Made by a program: the position numbers and the translations under genes. The notes beneath the pieces were generated by a model. It worked only from the letters and a program-made list of their open reading frames with translations. It was not told the origin of the DNA and ran no database searches. From NCBI RefSeq assembly GCF_964204645.1, contig NC_134033.1, forward strand, positions 558,001 to 622,000: a stretch of DNA of 64,000 nt, written 5' to 3'. Of this stretch, positions 9,988-20,039 are shown piece by piece; positions within the stretch are counted from its first letter, which is position 1, and every line of letters starts with the position of its first letter. The stretch is from Tubulanus polymorphus. Its lineage: Eukaryota; Nemertea; Palaeonemertea; Tubulaniformes; Tubulanidae.

Positions 9988-10187
9988 TGTTGTTAACAGT
10001 TGATTTTCACAGAATTCGGTGACTGTTGCTCAGCAGAGACAAAACTCTCGCGAGTCCTTTCTGTCCGCAAAGCTGCAAGAAACAAATAATCAATTAATTT
10101 TGAATGAGACAGAAGTAAATAAAATGTCAATGTTAAGTGAAAAATGAAGAAGATAACTGATCAACTGATTACCTGCGTGAGCGTGAT

Positions 10188-11354
10188 CTAATATCCATAG
10201 CCGACTCCTCCGTAACCGGCTCCCATTCCGACTCCGTATCCACTTCCAGCTCCAGCACCGGCTCCAGCGCCATAACCAGCTCCAGCTCCCTGTCCGGCAC
10301 CGTAACTACCGTAACCGGCTCCGTAACCAGCTCCCAATCCGACTCCGTAACCAGCACCAGCTCCTGCTCCGTAGCCTGATCCGGCACCTGTTCCGGCGCC
10401 ATAGCTTCCGTAGCCAGCTCCCAATCCGACTCCGTAACCAGCACCAGCTCCAGCGCCATAGCCTGCTCCGGCGCCCGTTCCGGCGCCATAGCTTCCGTAG
10501 CCAGCTCCCATTCCGACTCCGTAACCAGCACCTGCTCCTGCTCCGGCGCCTGATCCGGCACCCATTCCGGCACCATAGCTTCCGTATCCAGCTCCCATTC
10601 CGACTCCGTAACCTGCACCAGCTCCAGCGCCAGCTCCTGCTCCATAACCCATTCCGGCGCCATTATGACCAGCTCCCATTCCTGCTCCAGTTCCGGCACC
10701 CACTCCAGCACCTAATCCCGCTCCAGTACCAACTCCATAACCAGCACCAACTCCAGCACCTAATCCGGCTCCAGTACCAACTCCATAACCAGCACCAACT
10801 CCAGCGCCAGTACCAGCACCCAGTCCTACTCCATAGCCTGCTCCAACTCCAGCACCAGTACCAACTCCGTAACCAGCGCCGAGCCCAGCACCAGTACCAG
10901 CACCCGTTCCCACTCCATAGCCTGCTCCAACTCCAGCACCAGTACCAACTCCGTAACCAGCGCCGAGCCCAGCACCAGTACCAGCACCCGTTCCCACTCC
11001 ATAGCCTGCTCCAACTCCAGCACCAGTACCAACTCCGTAACCAGCTCCCATTCCAGCACCAGTACCAGCACCGACTCCAGCTCCAGTGGCCATTCCGGAA
11101 CCATACGCACCTCCATGGGCCATTCCAACTGCGTGGCCGGCTCCATGACCGTAGCCCATTCCGGCGCCATGGCCAACTCCGTGACCGTAGCCCATTCCAG
11201 CTCCGTGGCCAACTCCGTGACCGTAGCCCATTCCGGCTCCGTGGCCAACTCCGTGACCGTAGCCCATTCCGGCTCCGTGGCCAACTCCGTGACCGTAATA
11301 GCTGGCCATACAGCTAGCGATCAGGCCGAGAAAAATAACTGCAAACTTCGTCAT
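10188..11354 (-). CDS. Secreted Gly/Ala-rich repetitive structural protein 1
   Basis: The product has 388 residues. Signal peptide [17 protein letters not shown] is followed by SYYGHG and then almost only G, A, Y, V, H, T, M and L. Residues about 20-70 are four copies of the 12-mer [12 protein letters not shown] (His-rich). About 90-230 are GVGTGAG/GVGAGY repeats, and the C-terminal third is [21 protein letters not shown]. An acceptor (ctatttcag) lies 8 nt before the ATG, and a donor-like GTAAGC at 11794 may end the leader exon. The first in-frame Met was not used because it lies in the intron. The signal peptide is nearly identical to that of the next gene, so they are paralogues. Such proteins form insoluble matrices (shell, periostracum, cuticle, silk-like), so a secreted structural role is inferred. 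Histidines could bind metal. Confidence 0.88.
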   Translation of the reverse strand: MTKFAVIFLGLIASCMASYYGHGVGHGAGMGYGHGVGHGAGMGYGHGVGHGAGMGYGHGVGHGAGMGYGHGAGHAVGMAHGGAYGSGMATGAGVGAGTGAGMGAGYGVGTGAGVGAGYGVGTGAGTGAGLGAGYGVGTGAGVGAGYGVGTGAGTGAGLGAGYGVGTGAGVGAGYGVGLGAGTGAGVGAGYGVGTGAGLGAGVGAGYGVGTGAGLGAGVGAGTGAGMGAGHNGAGMGYGAGAGAGAGAGYGVGMGAGYGSYGAGMGAGSGAGAGAGAGYGVGMGAGYGSYGAGTGAGAGYGAGAGAGYGVGLGAGYGSYGAGTGAGSGYGAGAGAGYGVGLGAGYGAGYGSYGAGQGAGAGYGAGAGAGAGSGYGVGMGAGYGGVGYGY

Positions 11355-11374
11355 ATTGTCGCCTGAAATAGATA

Positions 11375-12150
11375 ACAATGTAATTGAATATATCTGACTA
11401 AATGATAGACCTAACTATCAAAATGGTTGTCTCTTGTGAATCCCCCTATGACATCATTAAACCAACAATCATTCAAGTTATTCGTTGGTTATGATTTACT
11501 TTCGAATATAAAGATCAAATCGGAAGTGGACAATTTGATGAAGTCATAGAGGGAGATTTATGAAGGGCATTTATGGAAAGGTTTATGGAAGTTACAATAG
11601 ACACCTGATCGCCATATGGAAAATGAATAACGTGGCCATTTTAAAGGCAACAACCTTAAATTTCTAGAATATTGTGCATTTTCCGTCAAATGAATACGGA
11701 GAAATTGAATCCAAAATTTCTAGTATTTACAAGAATTGAAACGTGAGACTCGTGTCAAAAGAAAATCGGTTTGTGTTCCATTTTTCAGCTTACCTTATTT
11801 CAAGTATCGCACTGACCCAGGTTAACCTGCAGCCTTCGTGAAAGAAAGAGTATTCAATACTAAAGAAAATCTACCAGATCGGAATTCGCATTATATCCGT
11901 TTGAAAAGCATCAATTCTTTCAATCTGTTACCGAAGTAAGGTTCACATTAAATTGTTGATTTATGTGCGGGACGGTCACAAATGTAACGTGTTTGGGGCG
12001 ATTTTTCACACTTTGCTGAAATAAAACGAAAATGTCTGCCATTTGTGGACACCTGTCGCGGCCCGGCTGCGCAGGTTGCGATTTAAAACCGAAAATGGTG
12101 ATTAAGTTATTTGTTTGGTTTTTGATTGGTTACACAACAAAATGAGTTTG
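11375..12150. other. Upstream region of Gly-rich gene 1
   Basis: It contains the putative leader-exon donor (minus strand GAAATAAG/GTAAGC at 11794) that resembles the one before Gly-rich gene 2 (AAAATAAG/GTAAGA). No clear TATA box was found. Otherwise it is unremarkable AT-rich sequence. Confidence 0.4.
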
Positions 12151-12156
12151 GTCTGG

Positions 12157-12772
12157 GCTCAAGTTGTTAGATTGGTTATAAAAAAAACCCGAAATGAGCT
12201 TATACTGATCTTAAGTTGTTAGATTGGCTATAGATATAAAGTTGTTAGATTGGCTATAGAACTTTAGGCGAGTTTAGACTGGCTATAGAACCAAAATGAG
12301 CTGAGACTGGTCTTAAGTTGTTAGATTGGTTATAGAACCAAAATGAGCTTAGACTGGTCTTAAGTTGTTAGATTGGTTATAGAACCAAAATGAGCTTCAA
12401 CTGGTCTTAAGTTGTTAGATTGGTTATAGAACCAAAATGAGCTTAGACTGGTCTTAAGTTGTTAGATTGGTTATATAACTAAAATGAGCTTAGACTGGTC
12501 TTAAGTTGTTAGATTGGTTATAGAACCAAAATGAGCTTCAACTGGTCTTAAGTTGTTAGATTGGTTATATAACTAAAATGAGCTTAGACTGGTCTTAAGT
12601 TGTTAGATTGGTGCAAGAACCAAAATGAGCTTAGACTGGTCTTAAGTTGTTAGATTGGTTATATAACTAAAATGAGCTTAGACTGGTCTTAAGTTGTTAG
12701 ATTGGTTATAGAAAATAAGGTGAGATTAGACTGGTTTTAAGTTGTTAGATTGGTTATAAAACCAAAATGAGA
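12157..12772. repeat. Family A 47-bp minisatellite, reverse orientation
   Basis: About 13 copies of GACTGGTCTTAAGTTGTTAG, then ATTGGTTATAGAACCAAAAT, then GAGCTTA run here. This is the reverse complement of the unit at 2044-2834. Unit variants alternate (ATATAACTAAAATGAG, GTGCAAGAACC), suggesting higher-order duplication. It lies between Gly-rich genes 1 and 2. Confidence 0.85.
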
Positions 12773-12884
12773 CCTTCTTGATGAAAAAACGGTTGGACTA
12801 GGTGAAACTTACTACTTTATCTAATTCTTTCAACTCCATACAGCGGACCTTTTTTCCCATGTGAAAGTAGAGGAATTTTTCGAA

Positions 12885-13100
12885 ACTAACCACACCTGAC
12901 TGGTCACCAGCGGACATATAACTGGTCACCGTAGCTAGACGGTCACTACACTGACCAGGGAAAACTTCCAAACCTTAGTGACCACTGCAGATCTATGGTC
13001 TATTGGTTAGCATGCTCAGCTAGCATGCTGGAGGTAGCAGGTTCGAGTCCTGCTAGGGTTAGGGTTACGGCCGAGCTACGGTTAGCCCTCACTTACGGCA
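12885..13100 (+). mobile_element. tRNA-derived SINE-like unit with TTAGGG-like tail, copy 1
   Basis: A GACCAC/GGTCACC-rich leader is followed by a tRNA-like block at about 12991-13060. It has an A-box-like TGGTCTATTGGTTAGCATGC, an anticodon-arm hairpin (CATGC, 7-nt loop, GCATG) and a perfect T-arm GCAGG-TTCGAGT-CCTGC. The acceptor stem does not pair, so it is not a functional tRNA. The block runs into GGGTTAGGGTTA. A second copy is at 27655-27935. Confidence 0.6.
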
Positions 13101-13412
13101 CTTCGTCACTATTTTGATGACGTCCAGACGTTCTTATTGAAGTTGACGCCGTGATGTTACTTTTCTATTTTCGAGTAAGGCCATTCCAGCGAATCAATGT
13201 CCCGGCCACCATCGATTCAAGGCTTTTTTCTCGTCCTCTAGTATTTGGAAATATAGCATTCGGTTAGTCTGATGACTACACGTCCACTGAATTACCTAAG
13301 TTCTTTAATGAAAGTGACAAAATCATGTTCGAGGTTTTACGAATTCTGTCTTGACAAAATTCTGCTACATAAATAATAGGTACTGATCGGTGATTGGTAT
13401 GGGTATATATGA

Positions 13413-13555
13413 TGTGCTGCCCTCTGGTGAACTGGATTTGTACTACGCTCTACCCTCTGGTGAATATAGGGACTACGTGCTGCCCTCTGGTCGACTTTAT
13501 TGGGACTGCGTGCTGCCCTCTGGTGGACTGTATGGGGACTACCTGATTCCCTCAG
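13413..13555. repeat. Degenerate ~36-bp tandem repeat (TGCCCTCTGGTG)
   Basis: Four spaced copies of the word CCCTCTGGTG/CGAC with diverged spacers run through the 3' side of Gly-rich gene 2. The open minus-strand frame across it is a product of the repeat. Confidence 0.55.
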
Positions 13556-13892
13556 ATTAGATATATCATTGGGAGTAGGTGCTGCCATCTGGTGGAATGT
13601 AACACGAATTATCACGGAAAAGAAAAACTTCAACTGAAAACATTTCAAATTGTTTTGTTTTTTTATAAGTTTTTTTTTTTATTTTGACCATAACTCGATT
13701 CACAACGGAACTGGTTAATACTTCGACCAATGATCGTGCCGGAGATGATGACGTCATCGTGCTAACGATCGAATCTAGAAATGAATTAACAGAACGAATT
13801 ATTCATACAGAGACACAGTTTTTAGACAGAATGATCCAATTGCAAACATAAAACACTAATTACCGATAAATGGAATATGGTTAGGATGAAAT

Positions 13893-14441
13893 CTAATAGT
13901 AGCCTCCGTATCCACCTCCCATTCCTCCGTATCCACCTCCCATTCCTCCGTATCCACCTCCCATTCCTCCGTATCCACCTCCCATTCCTCCGGCCATACC
14001 TCCTCCGTAGCCACCGGCCATGCTACCTCCATAACCACCAGCCATGCTACCTCCATAACCACCGGCCATTCCTCCTCCGTAGCCACCGGCCATTCCTCCT
14101 CCCATGCCACCGGCCATTCCTCCTCCGTAGCCACCGGCCATTCCTCCTCCGTAGCCACCGGCCATGCCTCCTCCGTAGCCACCGGCCATGCCTCCTCCGT
14201 AGCCACCGGCCATTCCTCCTCCGTAGCCACCGGCCATTCCTCCTCCGTAGCCACCGGCCATTCCTCCTCCCATGCCACCGGCCATTCCTCCTCCGTAGCC
14301 ACCGGCCATTCCTCCTCCATAGCTACCGGCCATTCCTCCTCCCATGCCACCGGCCATTCCTCCTCCGTAGCCAACTCCGTAGCCGATGCCGGCCATACAG
14401 GTGGCGATCAGGCCGAGAAAAATAACTGCAAACTTCATCAT
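13893..14441 (-). CDS. Secreted Gly-rich (GGGMAGGY repeat) structural protein 2
   Basis: The product has 182 residues. Signal peptide [17 protein letters not shown] is followed by GIGYGVGYGGG, then about 15 repeats of the octamer GGYGGGMA with variants (GGMGGGMA, GSYGGGMA), and a tail of four GGYGGM repeats ending GGYGGYY. The acceptor catatttag sits 9 nt before the ATG. A leader exon is supported upstream (donor at 14836, TATA at 14922). The second ATG three bases on is equally possible as start. The signal peptide differs from that of gene 1 at only two positions, so this is a recent tandem paralogue with a diverged repeat domain. GGY motifs are typical of shell-matrix and cuticular proteins. 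A donor-like GTAATT lies 29 nt after the stop. Confidence 0.88.
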   Translation of the reverse strand: MMKFAVIFLGLIATCMAGIGYGVGYGGGMAGGMGGGMAGSYGGGMAGGYGGGMAGGMGGGMAGGYGGGMAGGYGGGMAGGYGGGMAGGYGGGMAGGYGGGMAGGYGGGMAGGMGGGMAGGYGGGMAGGYGGSMAGGYGGSMAGGYGGGMAGGMGGGYGGMGGGYGGMGGGYGGMGGGYGGYY

Positions 14442-14547
14442 ATTGTATGCCTAAATATGAGAGAAATTACGCGACGATCAACAAAAATCGACAACCAGCA
14501 ATAAACAACATCTAGACATATATTAAATTTACACCTCTATAATGTTG

Positions 14548-14747
14548 ACCAGTTTTACAACCAGTCTAAAACCATCTTTACTTCTATAACAACTCAAGTC
14601 TCAGCTGATTTTGGTTCTATAACCAATCATACAACTTAAGACCAGTCTAAGCTCATTTTAGTTCTATAACCAATCTAACAACTTAAGACCAGTCTAAACT
14701 CATTTCAGTTCTATAACCAATCTAACAACTTAAGACCAGTCTAAGCT
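14548..14747. repeat. Family A fragment with three 47-bp units
   Basis: Units of the type TTAAGACCAGTCTAAGCTC continue from a degenerate left end. It lies in the 5' UTR intron of Gly-rich gene 2. Confidence 0.7.
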
Positions 14748-14835
14748 ATTATTTAAGTCATTACTTATCCACTCGCATACTTCGGCCGATATTTTGCAGC
14801 CCAAGAAGTCCATGGCTCCTGAGATCTAATCTTAC

Positions 14836-14899
14836 CTTATTTTAATCGCTAGAATTCGGTAACAGAAATGTTTTCCGGGTAGCTGCCCTAAGGGTAGTG
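14836..14899 (-). other. Putative 5' UTR exon of Gly-rich gene 2
   Basis: The minus strand shows GATTAAAATAAG followed by the donor GTAAGA, 37 to 93 bases downstream of a TATA element. The acceptor at 14451-14452 would join it to the coding exon. Confidence 0.5.
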
Positions 14900-14921
14900 T
14901 CGGCAACGATACAAGGGTTTG

Positions 14922-14929
14922 TTTATATA
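14922..14929 (-). promoter_or_regulatory. TATA box of Gly-rich gene 2
   Basis: TATATAAA on the minus strand lies about 30 bases upstream of the expected 5' end of the leader exon that ends at 14836. Confidence 0.55.
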
Positions 14930-14999
14930 GATCGGACACGGCTTTAAAAGGCACCTGTTACATGACCAAGGAGCCAATAATACTAGATTTATGTAAGAA

Positions 15000-15585
15000 T
15001 ATACAAACGCGCACATGTTTGCGTTTGTCTGATGTGGAGTCATCTGAGCTCGTAAACTAAAGCTCTGCCTCCAGACTGCTGTTTTTACAACGTTGTAAAT
15101 TAAAGGAGATCACGAAAAAAATCCCAACATTCTATAGAGACGTGACCTACATATCATACTCGATACTGTCTTTAGGGGTGTAGCCTGGACTTTCCGCGGG
15201 GCTCAGATTTTAGAAGGTGGGGAACTGCAAAATGTTATCTGGGAAACCCAAGGCCAGACAATTTTTGAAAAAAGAAATTCCAGAATAACGGATGATTTTA
15301 CAAAGGTTTTAAAGGGTAAAAAAGGGAGAATCCGAGGGAAAATCCGGTTCATCGAACGGTAAGAGACTGTGGAGCAGAGGACCGCGCACTGGCGCCATCT
15401 AACTTGGAGGTCACGGAGGCTCTGATTGGCTAACTGCTAGCCAATCAAAGGCCTTCTCTTTCGTATCTCCTCTGTCTTTGTACTTTAACATCACAGGACG
15501 GACGCCTGGCCAAAACACCATCTGCATTTGCCTCAGTCTGTGACTACGTTAATGATTTTTTTTGGGTGGTCCAATGAAGTGGGGT
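15000..15585. other. Stretch without recognised features
   Basis: There is no gene, RNA or clear repeat. It holds some GA-rich sequence near 15310-15350 and an inverted pair (CTGATTGGCTAA / TTAGCCAATCA type) near 15420-15450. Confidence 0.4.
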
Positions 15586-15998
15586 CTGAGTTGCGAGGTT
15601 TAATTTGACTCTGAATCCAGTTCCACAGTTGTGTGGGTTTAATTTGACTCTGAATCCAGTCCCACAGTTGTGAGTGTTTAATTTGACTCTGGATCCAGTT
15701 CCACAGTTGTGAGGGTTTAATTTGACTCTGGATCCAGTTCCACAGTTGTGAGGGTTTAATTTGACTCTGGATCCAGTCCCACAGTTGTGTGGGTTTAATT
15801 TGACTCTGGATCCAGTTCGACAGTTGACTGTGTGGGTTTAATTTGACTCTGAATCCAGTCCCACAGTTGTGTGGGTTTAATTTGACTCTGGATCCAGTTC
15901 GACAGTTGACTGTGAGGGTTTAATTTGACTCTGAATCAAGTCCCACAGTTGACTGTGTGGGTTTAATTTGACTCTGGATCCAGTCCCACAGTTATCCC
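15586..15998. repeat. 39-bp minisatellite related to family C ends
   Basis: About 10 copies of GTTTAATTTGACTCTGGATC plus CAGTTCCACAGTTGTGTGG occur, a few with a CAGTTGACTGTG insertion. The CCAGTTCCACAGTTGTG part is the terminus of the palindromic family C elements. Related arrays are at 30375-30685 and 57946-58200. Confidence 0.85.
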
Positions 15999-16386
15999 AC
16001 TGTATCCAACACCCCGGGCATTACAACCGTTTGTAATGAATGCAGAAATGTATGAACATTTATTGCACGATATTTAATTTTCACAGATTTTCATAACAAG
16101 AAATTTGTCATTTTTTCACAAGACGTGACAATAAATTACGTGTACGGGGGTGTCACGTGTTATTAGCATCGCGTGATCTATGGCACTGCCGATGATCTCT
16201 AGCACCACGTGACTGTTATTTACGGTGCATTGTGAACGTTACGAGTCCAACAGATCGAGGGTTGCAAGTGATTGAACGTTGGTTGTTAGTGATTGAGTGA
16301 ATGAATGGCGGACACCTTAGCAAACTTTACTGCGCTATCTCTTATCCACTGGTTGAGACGCGTTCAGTTCGACAATCGTGAGTTCG

Positions 16387-17075
16387 GGCTTGCTTGTATC
16401 GACAAGTGACGCGACGCCTACCGACTCCAACCGACGCAACTGAGGCCGACTAGCGGGATACGATCCTCCCAGTTGCTTCCCTGCTTATGTCGGTTACGAT
16501 TACTTGCAACTGCGCGACGGCTCGAATGGGAAATATATTTTCAGTTGAAAAGCTATTACTTTAAGATCTTCATCTTTCTGATTCTTTTTTGAATATAATG
16601 ATGCTAGATAGCGACATCATATAGAGAGGGCCGCTCTAACCATAATTCTACCAACTTCGTTCCTTGACCTTCTATCAAGTCATCTGCCGTGCTGAAGGTT
16701 TGGTTTTACGTTTTGAACTACTTGAATTTGAAGTTTGTGACATGGTAGTTATAATGTTTTACTAGCGGTCAGAATTTTTAGTCGATCTTTGATTGGCTGG
16801 AATTATTGTGCTCAATTCCGTCGCGTCGCAGATGAGCTTATGTCGGTTGCGATCGAAAGCAACTGTCCGCCTACCGTAGCCCGGAGTAGAACATGGGCAA
16901 CTAGCCGGATACGGCTTGCGACGAGTCGGTAGGCGTCGGGTTGCCATCGGAAGCCGGCTTATGTCGAACCGATAGAGCAGCAACTGGCGACCTATAGGCC
17001 GCTAGTTGCCGCTAATCGGCGATAAGCCCAGTTGCGTCGGTAGGCGTCGAGTTGCTTGTCGACATAAGCCAGCCT
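16387..17075. mobile_element. GC-rich inverted-repeat element
   Basis: The left part (TATCGACAAGTGACGCGACG then CCTACCGACTCCAACCGACG) and the right part, read in reverse (GTCGACAAGCAACTCGACGC then CTACCGACGCAACT), are inverted relatives. Internal words TTATGTCGGTT and GATCG repeat in both orientations. It has no coding capacity and looks like a complex MITE. Confidence 0.5.
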
Positions 17076-17232
17076 TTTAGAGTTAACTCTGAACTCTGGA
17101 TCCAGTTCCACAGTCGTGAGTTAGAGTTAACTCTGAACTCTGGATCCAGTTCCACAGTCGTGAGTTAGAGTCTAACAACTGAAGACCAGTCTAAGCTCAT
17201 TTTGGTTCTATAACCGATCTAACAACAAGACC

Positions 17233-17362
17233 GGGGACCAGTTGCTCGAAAGTGGTTAAAGTTAACCAGTGGATAGGTGACATACTGACAATTGAAAGTT
17301 CATTGTTACTATGGTATCTATCCACCGGTTATCTTTAACCAAATTTTGAGCAATTGGTCCCA
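17233..17362. mobile_element. Family B palindromic MITE
   Basis: It begins GGGGACCAGTTGCTCGAAAG and ends TTTTGAGCAATTGGTCCC. The sub-terminal TTAACCAGTGGATA and TATCCACCGGTTA pair, so most of the element is one hairpin. Other copies are near 46677, 48541, 49269 and 49425. Confidence 0.8.
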
Positions 17363-17593
17363 GACTTCCTAAGTTATTAATTTGACTGATGCATTGACTG
17401 TCTCATCCCTTTATAAAACAACGCTGAAATTATCAGTGATACCATTAATCCGCACGTATTTCTGTTTTGTTAAGTTCTAACGTTAAATGTCGTAATGTAT
17501 ATTGTAAAATATTTTGCGCTCTTTGCAATTTTATAAATGTGGAGTAAATAAACTAATTAGACGAGAAGATACACAATATCCGTGTACGATGAT

Positions 17594-17768
17594 GACGAGA
17601 GAAATCCCACAATAACAAAGGCTAACCCCAGTAGATTTCGGCTAATCAGTTGATCAGTACGCCTGATGATGGCTAACAGTTGTTAGCCGAAACGTCGTTC
17701 CTCAAATACAATCATTCTGATATAGAATTTTTCAATCTTGGCTTCGTTATTGTGGGATTTCTCTCGTC
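17594..17768. mobile_element. Inverted-repeat element carrying a hammerhead-like core (P1)
   Basis: The left end GACGAGAGAAATCCCACAAT and the right end ATTGTGGGATTTCTCTCGTC are perfect inverted repeats. The same terminal words (GAGAATCCCACAAT) bound the hammerhead array at 53191-53599, so both belong to one family. Confidence 0.75.
17663..17696 (+). ncRNA. Hammerhead-ribozyme-like core
   Basis: The parts are CTGATGA, one T, helix II GGCTAAC-AGTT-GTTAGCC (7 perfect pairs), GAAAC and GTC, matching the hammerhead consensus CUGANGA...GAAA...NUH. ACGT can pair with itself between two molecules as a helix III. Helix I is weak here (one or two pairs). The extra T before helix II departs from the commonest consensus. 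Activity is untested. Confidence 0.5.
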
Positions 17769-17769
17769 A

Positions 17770-18250
17770 AATAAACTAATTGTAACGTGTGATTTTTCTG
17801 CATGCCAGTATTTCCATACGCCCTGCCGATCCTTTCTGAAGTGCTCTCCTCAATTCCCAAAATGGCGGTTGACCGTATGTGACATAAGCGCCGGCTTTCG
17901 AATGACAAATAAAAAATGGAGTGACACCCTGTTTGTTTTACGTGATGAAGAGAGAGGGAAATTTTATTTTGTCATTCAACAATTTTGAATTGAACAATAT
18001 TCATCTAGTTTAAAAGATGTTTCGAATTTTTGAGGCCAATTCCGATGATGTTTTTTTTTTAAATCTTTTCAACCATTCTTTCTCGGCCTGCCTTCTGTTT
18101 CAAACCATCTACAAATTATACAGCAAATAATGGCATTCATTATAACGGTCGGTTTAATTCGAATTTCGTATTTTTAAATTATAACAGTTATAACGGTTAG
18201 TTGTTAGTTTCTGATTCAAATTCCGTATTTCTAACCTGGTAACAAAACCT
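17770..18250. other. 3' flank of Gly-rich gene 3
   Basis: Minus-strand AATAAA at 17963-17968 could serve as the polyadenylation signal. A donor-like GTAGGT after 18253 and an acceptor-like site near 18108 would define a 3' UTR intron. Nothing else was seen. Confidence 0.4.
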
Positions 18251-18296
18251 ACCTTATAAACGATTGCTAATCAACTGCTTATCGACGTTGACCTGT

Positions 18297-19454
18297 CTAA
18301 TACATGCCAAAGTTAGCGCCATTGTTGCCAAAGACGTTGCTGCCATATCCTCCATTAGCTCCGAAACCAGTGGCGCCTCCGTTGGCAAAACCTCCGTTAC
18401 CGAAACCAGATTTGTGGCCAGCAGCGCCGCCATTGGCGAAACCTCCGTAACCACCGGCAGCTCCTTGGGCACCTTTTGCGGATTGGGCACCTCCGGCAGC
18501 GTGTCCGCCTTGGGCACCGTATCCTCGGGCACCTCCGAATGCGTTTTGGGCGCTGAGACCAGCACGGTTGTCGTGGGCTTGGTCGATGCCACGGTTGTGA
18601 CCACGTTTACTGCTGAAGGTTTGGACGTTGCTGAATCCACCGTTTTTGGCGAATCCACCCTTGGATCCTTGTCCGGCGACACCTCCCTGAGATCCGGCAG
18701 CTCCGTAAGCTCCTCCGCGGTTGAAAGCACCACCTCCACGGTTTCCGAATCCACCGTAACCTGCATTGAATCCTTGTTTGCCGTAACCTTGGTTAAAACC
18801 GTTTCCGAATCCACCGCGGGCACCACCTCCGTGGTTGTTGGCTCCCCAGTTGTTGAAATTACTTCCGTGTGGGCGGGCCATGTAGCCACCTCCGTAGCCA
18901 CCTCCCATTCCCATTCCTCCTCCGTAACCACCTCCCATGCCACCTCCCATGCCACCTCCGTAGCCACCTCCCATGCCAACTCCGCCTCCGTAACCTCCTC
19001 CTACTCCACCTCCGAATCCACCTCCGTAGCCACCTCCCATGCCAACTCCACCTCCTACTCCACCTCCGTAGCCACCTCCCATGCCACCTCCGTAGCCACC
19101 TCCCATGCCAACTCCACCTCCTACTCCACCTCCGTAGCCACCTCCAACTCCGCCTCCGTAACCTCCTCCTACTCCACCTCCGAATCCACCTCCGTAGCCA
19201 CCTCCAATGCCACCTCCCATGCCACCTCCGTAGCCACCTCCAATGCCACCTCCTATTCCTCCTCCGTAGCCACCTCCAATGCCACCTCCCATTCCTCCTC
19301 CGTAGCCTCCCATAGTACCATAGCCTGAAAAAAGTGATGAAATAATAGTATAAATACAATTTACTGGTTTGGAAACTGGAGATATAGTCTGGCAATACTC
19401 ACCGACTCCAGCAGAAGCTACTGCGATCAAAGCTAAGAAAATTGCAAGCTTCAT
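18297..19454 (-). CDS. Secreted Gly-rich structural protein 3 (two coding exons)
   Basis: Exons are 19403-19454 (GTGAGT donor, phase 1) and 18297-19324 (acceptor cttttttcag), giving 359 residues. The signal peptide MKLAIFLALIAVASAG is split from the repeat domain by the intron. The first half is GGYGGGMGGG/GGVGMGGGYGG repeats. The second half (from about MARPHGSNFNNWGANN) is a less regular G/A/N/Q/F/K-rich region (GKQGFNAGYGGF, SSKRGHNRGIDQ, ending NNGANFGMY). An acceptor lies 12 nt before the ATG, with a leader exon and TATA upstream. It is a relative of genes 1, 2 and 4 in the same orientation and is presumed extracellular matrix. The plus-strand frame of 354 codons over it is a compositional shadow. 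Confidence 0.88.
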   Translation of the reverse strand: MKLAIFLALIAVASAGVGEYCQTISPVSKPVNCIYTIISSLFSGYGTMGGYGGGMGGGIGGGYGGGIGGGIGGGYGGGMGGGIGGGYGGGFGGGVGGGYGGGVGGGYGGGVGGGVGMGGGYGGGMGGGYGGGVGGGVGMGGGYGGGFGGGVGGGYGGGVGMGGGYGGGMGGGMGGGYGGGMGMGGGYGGGYMARPHGSNFNNWGANNHGGGARGGFGNGFNQGYGKQGFNAGYGGFGNRGGGAFNRGGAYGAAGSQGGVAGQGSKGGFAKNGGFSNVQTFSSKRGHNRGIDQAHDNRAGLSAQNAFGGARGYGAQGGHAAGGAQSAKGAQGAAGGYGGFANGGAAGHKSGFGNGGFANGGATGFGANGGYGSNVFGNNGANFGMY

Positions 19455-19787
19455 ATTGACAAGAGTTTGTCTGAAAATAAAGAAAAAATGAAATAAGACA
19501 TCAAAACAAATGTCATCGCTTTACTTTCAGTTTTATACGCGTGATCGATCAGTTCCACAGTCGTGTTTTAAGAGTTTAAGAGATAACGCTTAGTTAAAAT
19601 CAGTTTGCTTTCTACGAGTCAACTACATTAGAGCGTCATTCTAGTCTGAACTCTGTTCAAGTTTTTCACACGACCTCAACGAAAAGTCTGAAATTCTAAT
19701 CAGAACTAAGTTGCAATTTCACACTTGACCTCACAACAAAATAAGTCTTGAGTCTGAATTTCAACTCACAATATCGTTGAACCTAAT

Positions 19788-19908
19788 TCCTGGATCCAGT
19801 TCCACAGTTCTCAGTTAGAGAGTAAACTCTTGAGTTTGAATTAGTTAATTTTCAATGTGTTAACTCTGAGTCAAATCTATACTCACAACTGTGGAACCTG
19901 ATTTCCAA
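19788..19908. mobile_element. Family C palindromic MITE
   Basis: The left end is GGATCCAGTTCCACAGTTCT and the right end is ACTCACAACTGTGGAACC. The interior has AGTTAATTTTCAATGTGTTA, as in other copies (22889, 42615, 48642, 49182). It lies in the leader intron of Gly-rich gene 3, next to the donor. Confidence 0.75.
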
Positions 19909-19917
19909 TATACTCAC

Positions 19918-19987
19918 CGATATCTAAGAATATCAATATTTCACGAGTGTGTACAATCGACGGTGGACCACCAAGGAATTGTGATTT
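19918..19987 (-). other. Putative 5' UTR exon of Gly-rich gene 3
   Basis: The minus strand runs from an initiator-like CTCAAATC at about 19987 to TTAGATATCG/GTGAGT at 19918. It would splice to the acceptor (ttattttcag) 12 nt before the ATG at 19454. Confidence 0.55.
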
Positions 19988-20006
19988 GAGACCAGTCCGG
20001 AGATGG

Positions 20007-20014
20007 TATTTATA
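20007..20014 (-). promoter_or_regulatory. TATA box of Gly-rich gene 3
   Basis: TATAAATA on the minus strand lies 27 bases upstream of the initiator-like TCA at 19987. The identical octamer precedes Gly-rich gene 4. Confidence 0.6.
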
Positions 20015-20039
20015 GTTGAATGGCTAGTCGATAGAATAA

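Noticed and set aside
10169-11366. Long open frames in other frames and on the plus strand over Gly-rich gene 1
   Set aside because: They follow from the GGN-rich repeat composition. They lack a signal peptide or splice logic, whereas the chosen frame has both.
13856-14425. Overlapping frames of 172 and 182 codons over Gly-rich gene 2
   Set aside because: Low-complexity shadows (EEEWPVA and HRPFLL repeats) of the GGYGGGMA-coding repeat.
18264-19328. A 354-codon plus-strand frame over Gly-rich gene 3
   Set aside because: A Ser/Thr-rich antisense shadow. The minus strand has signal peptide, introns and TATA.
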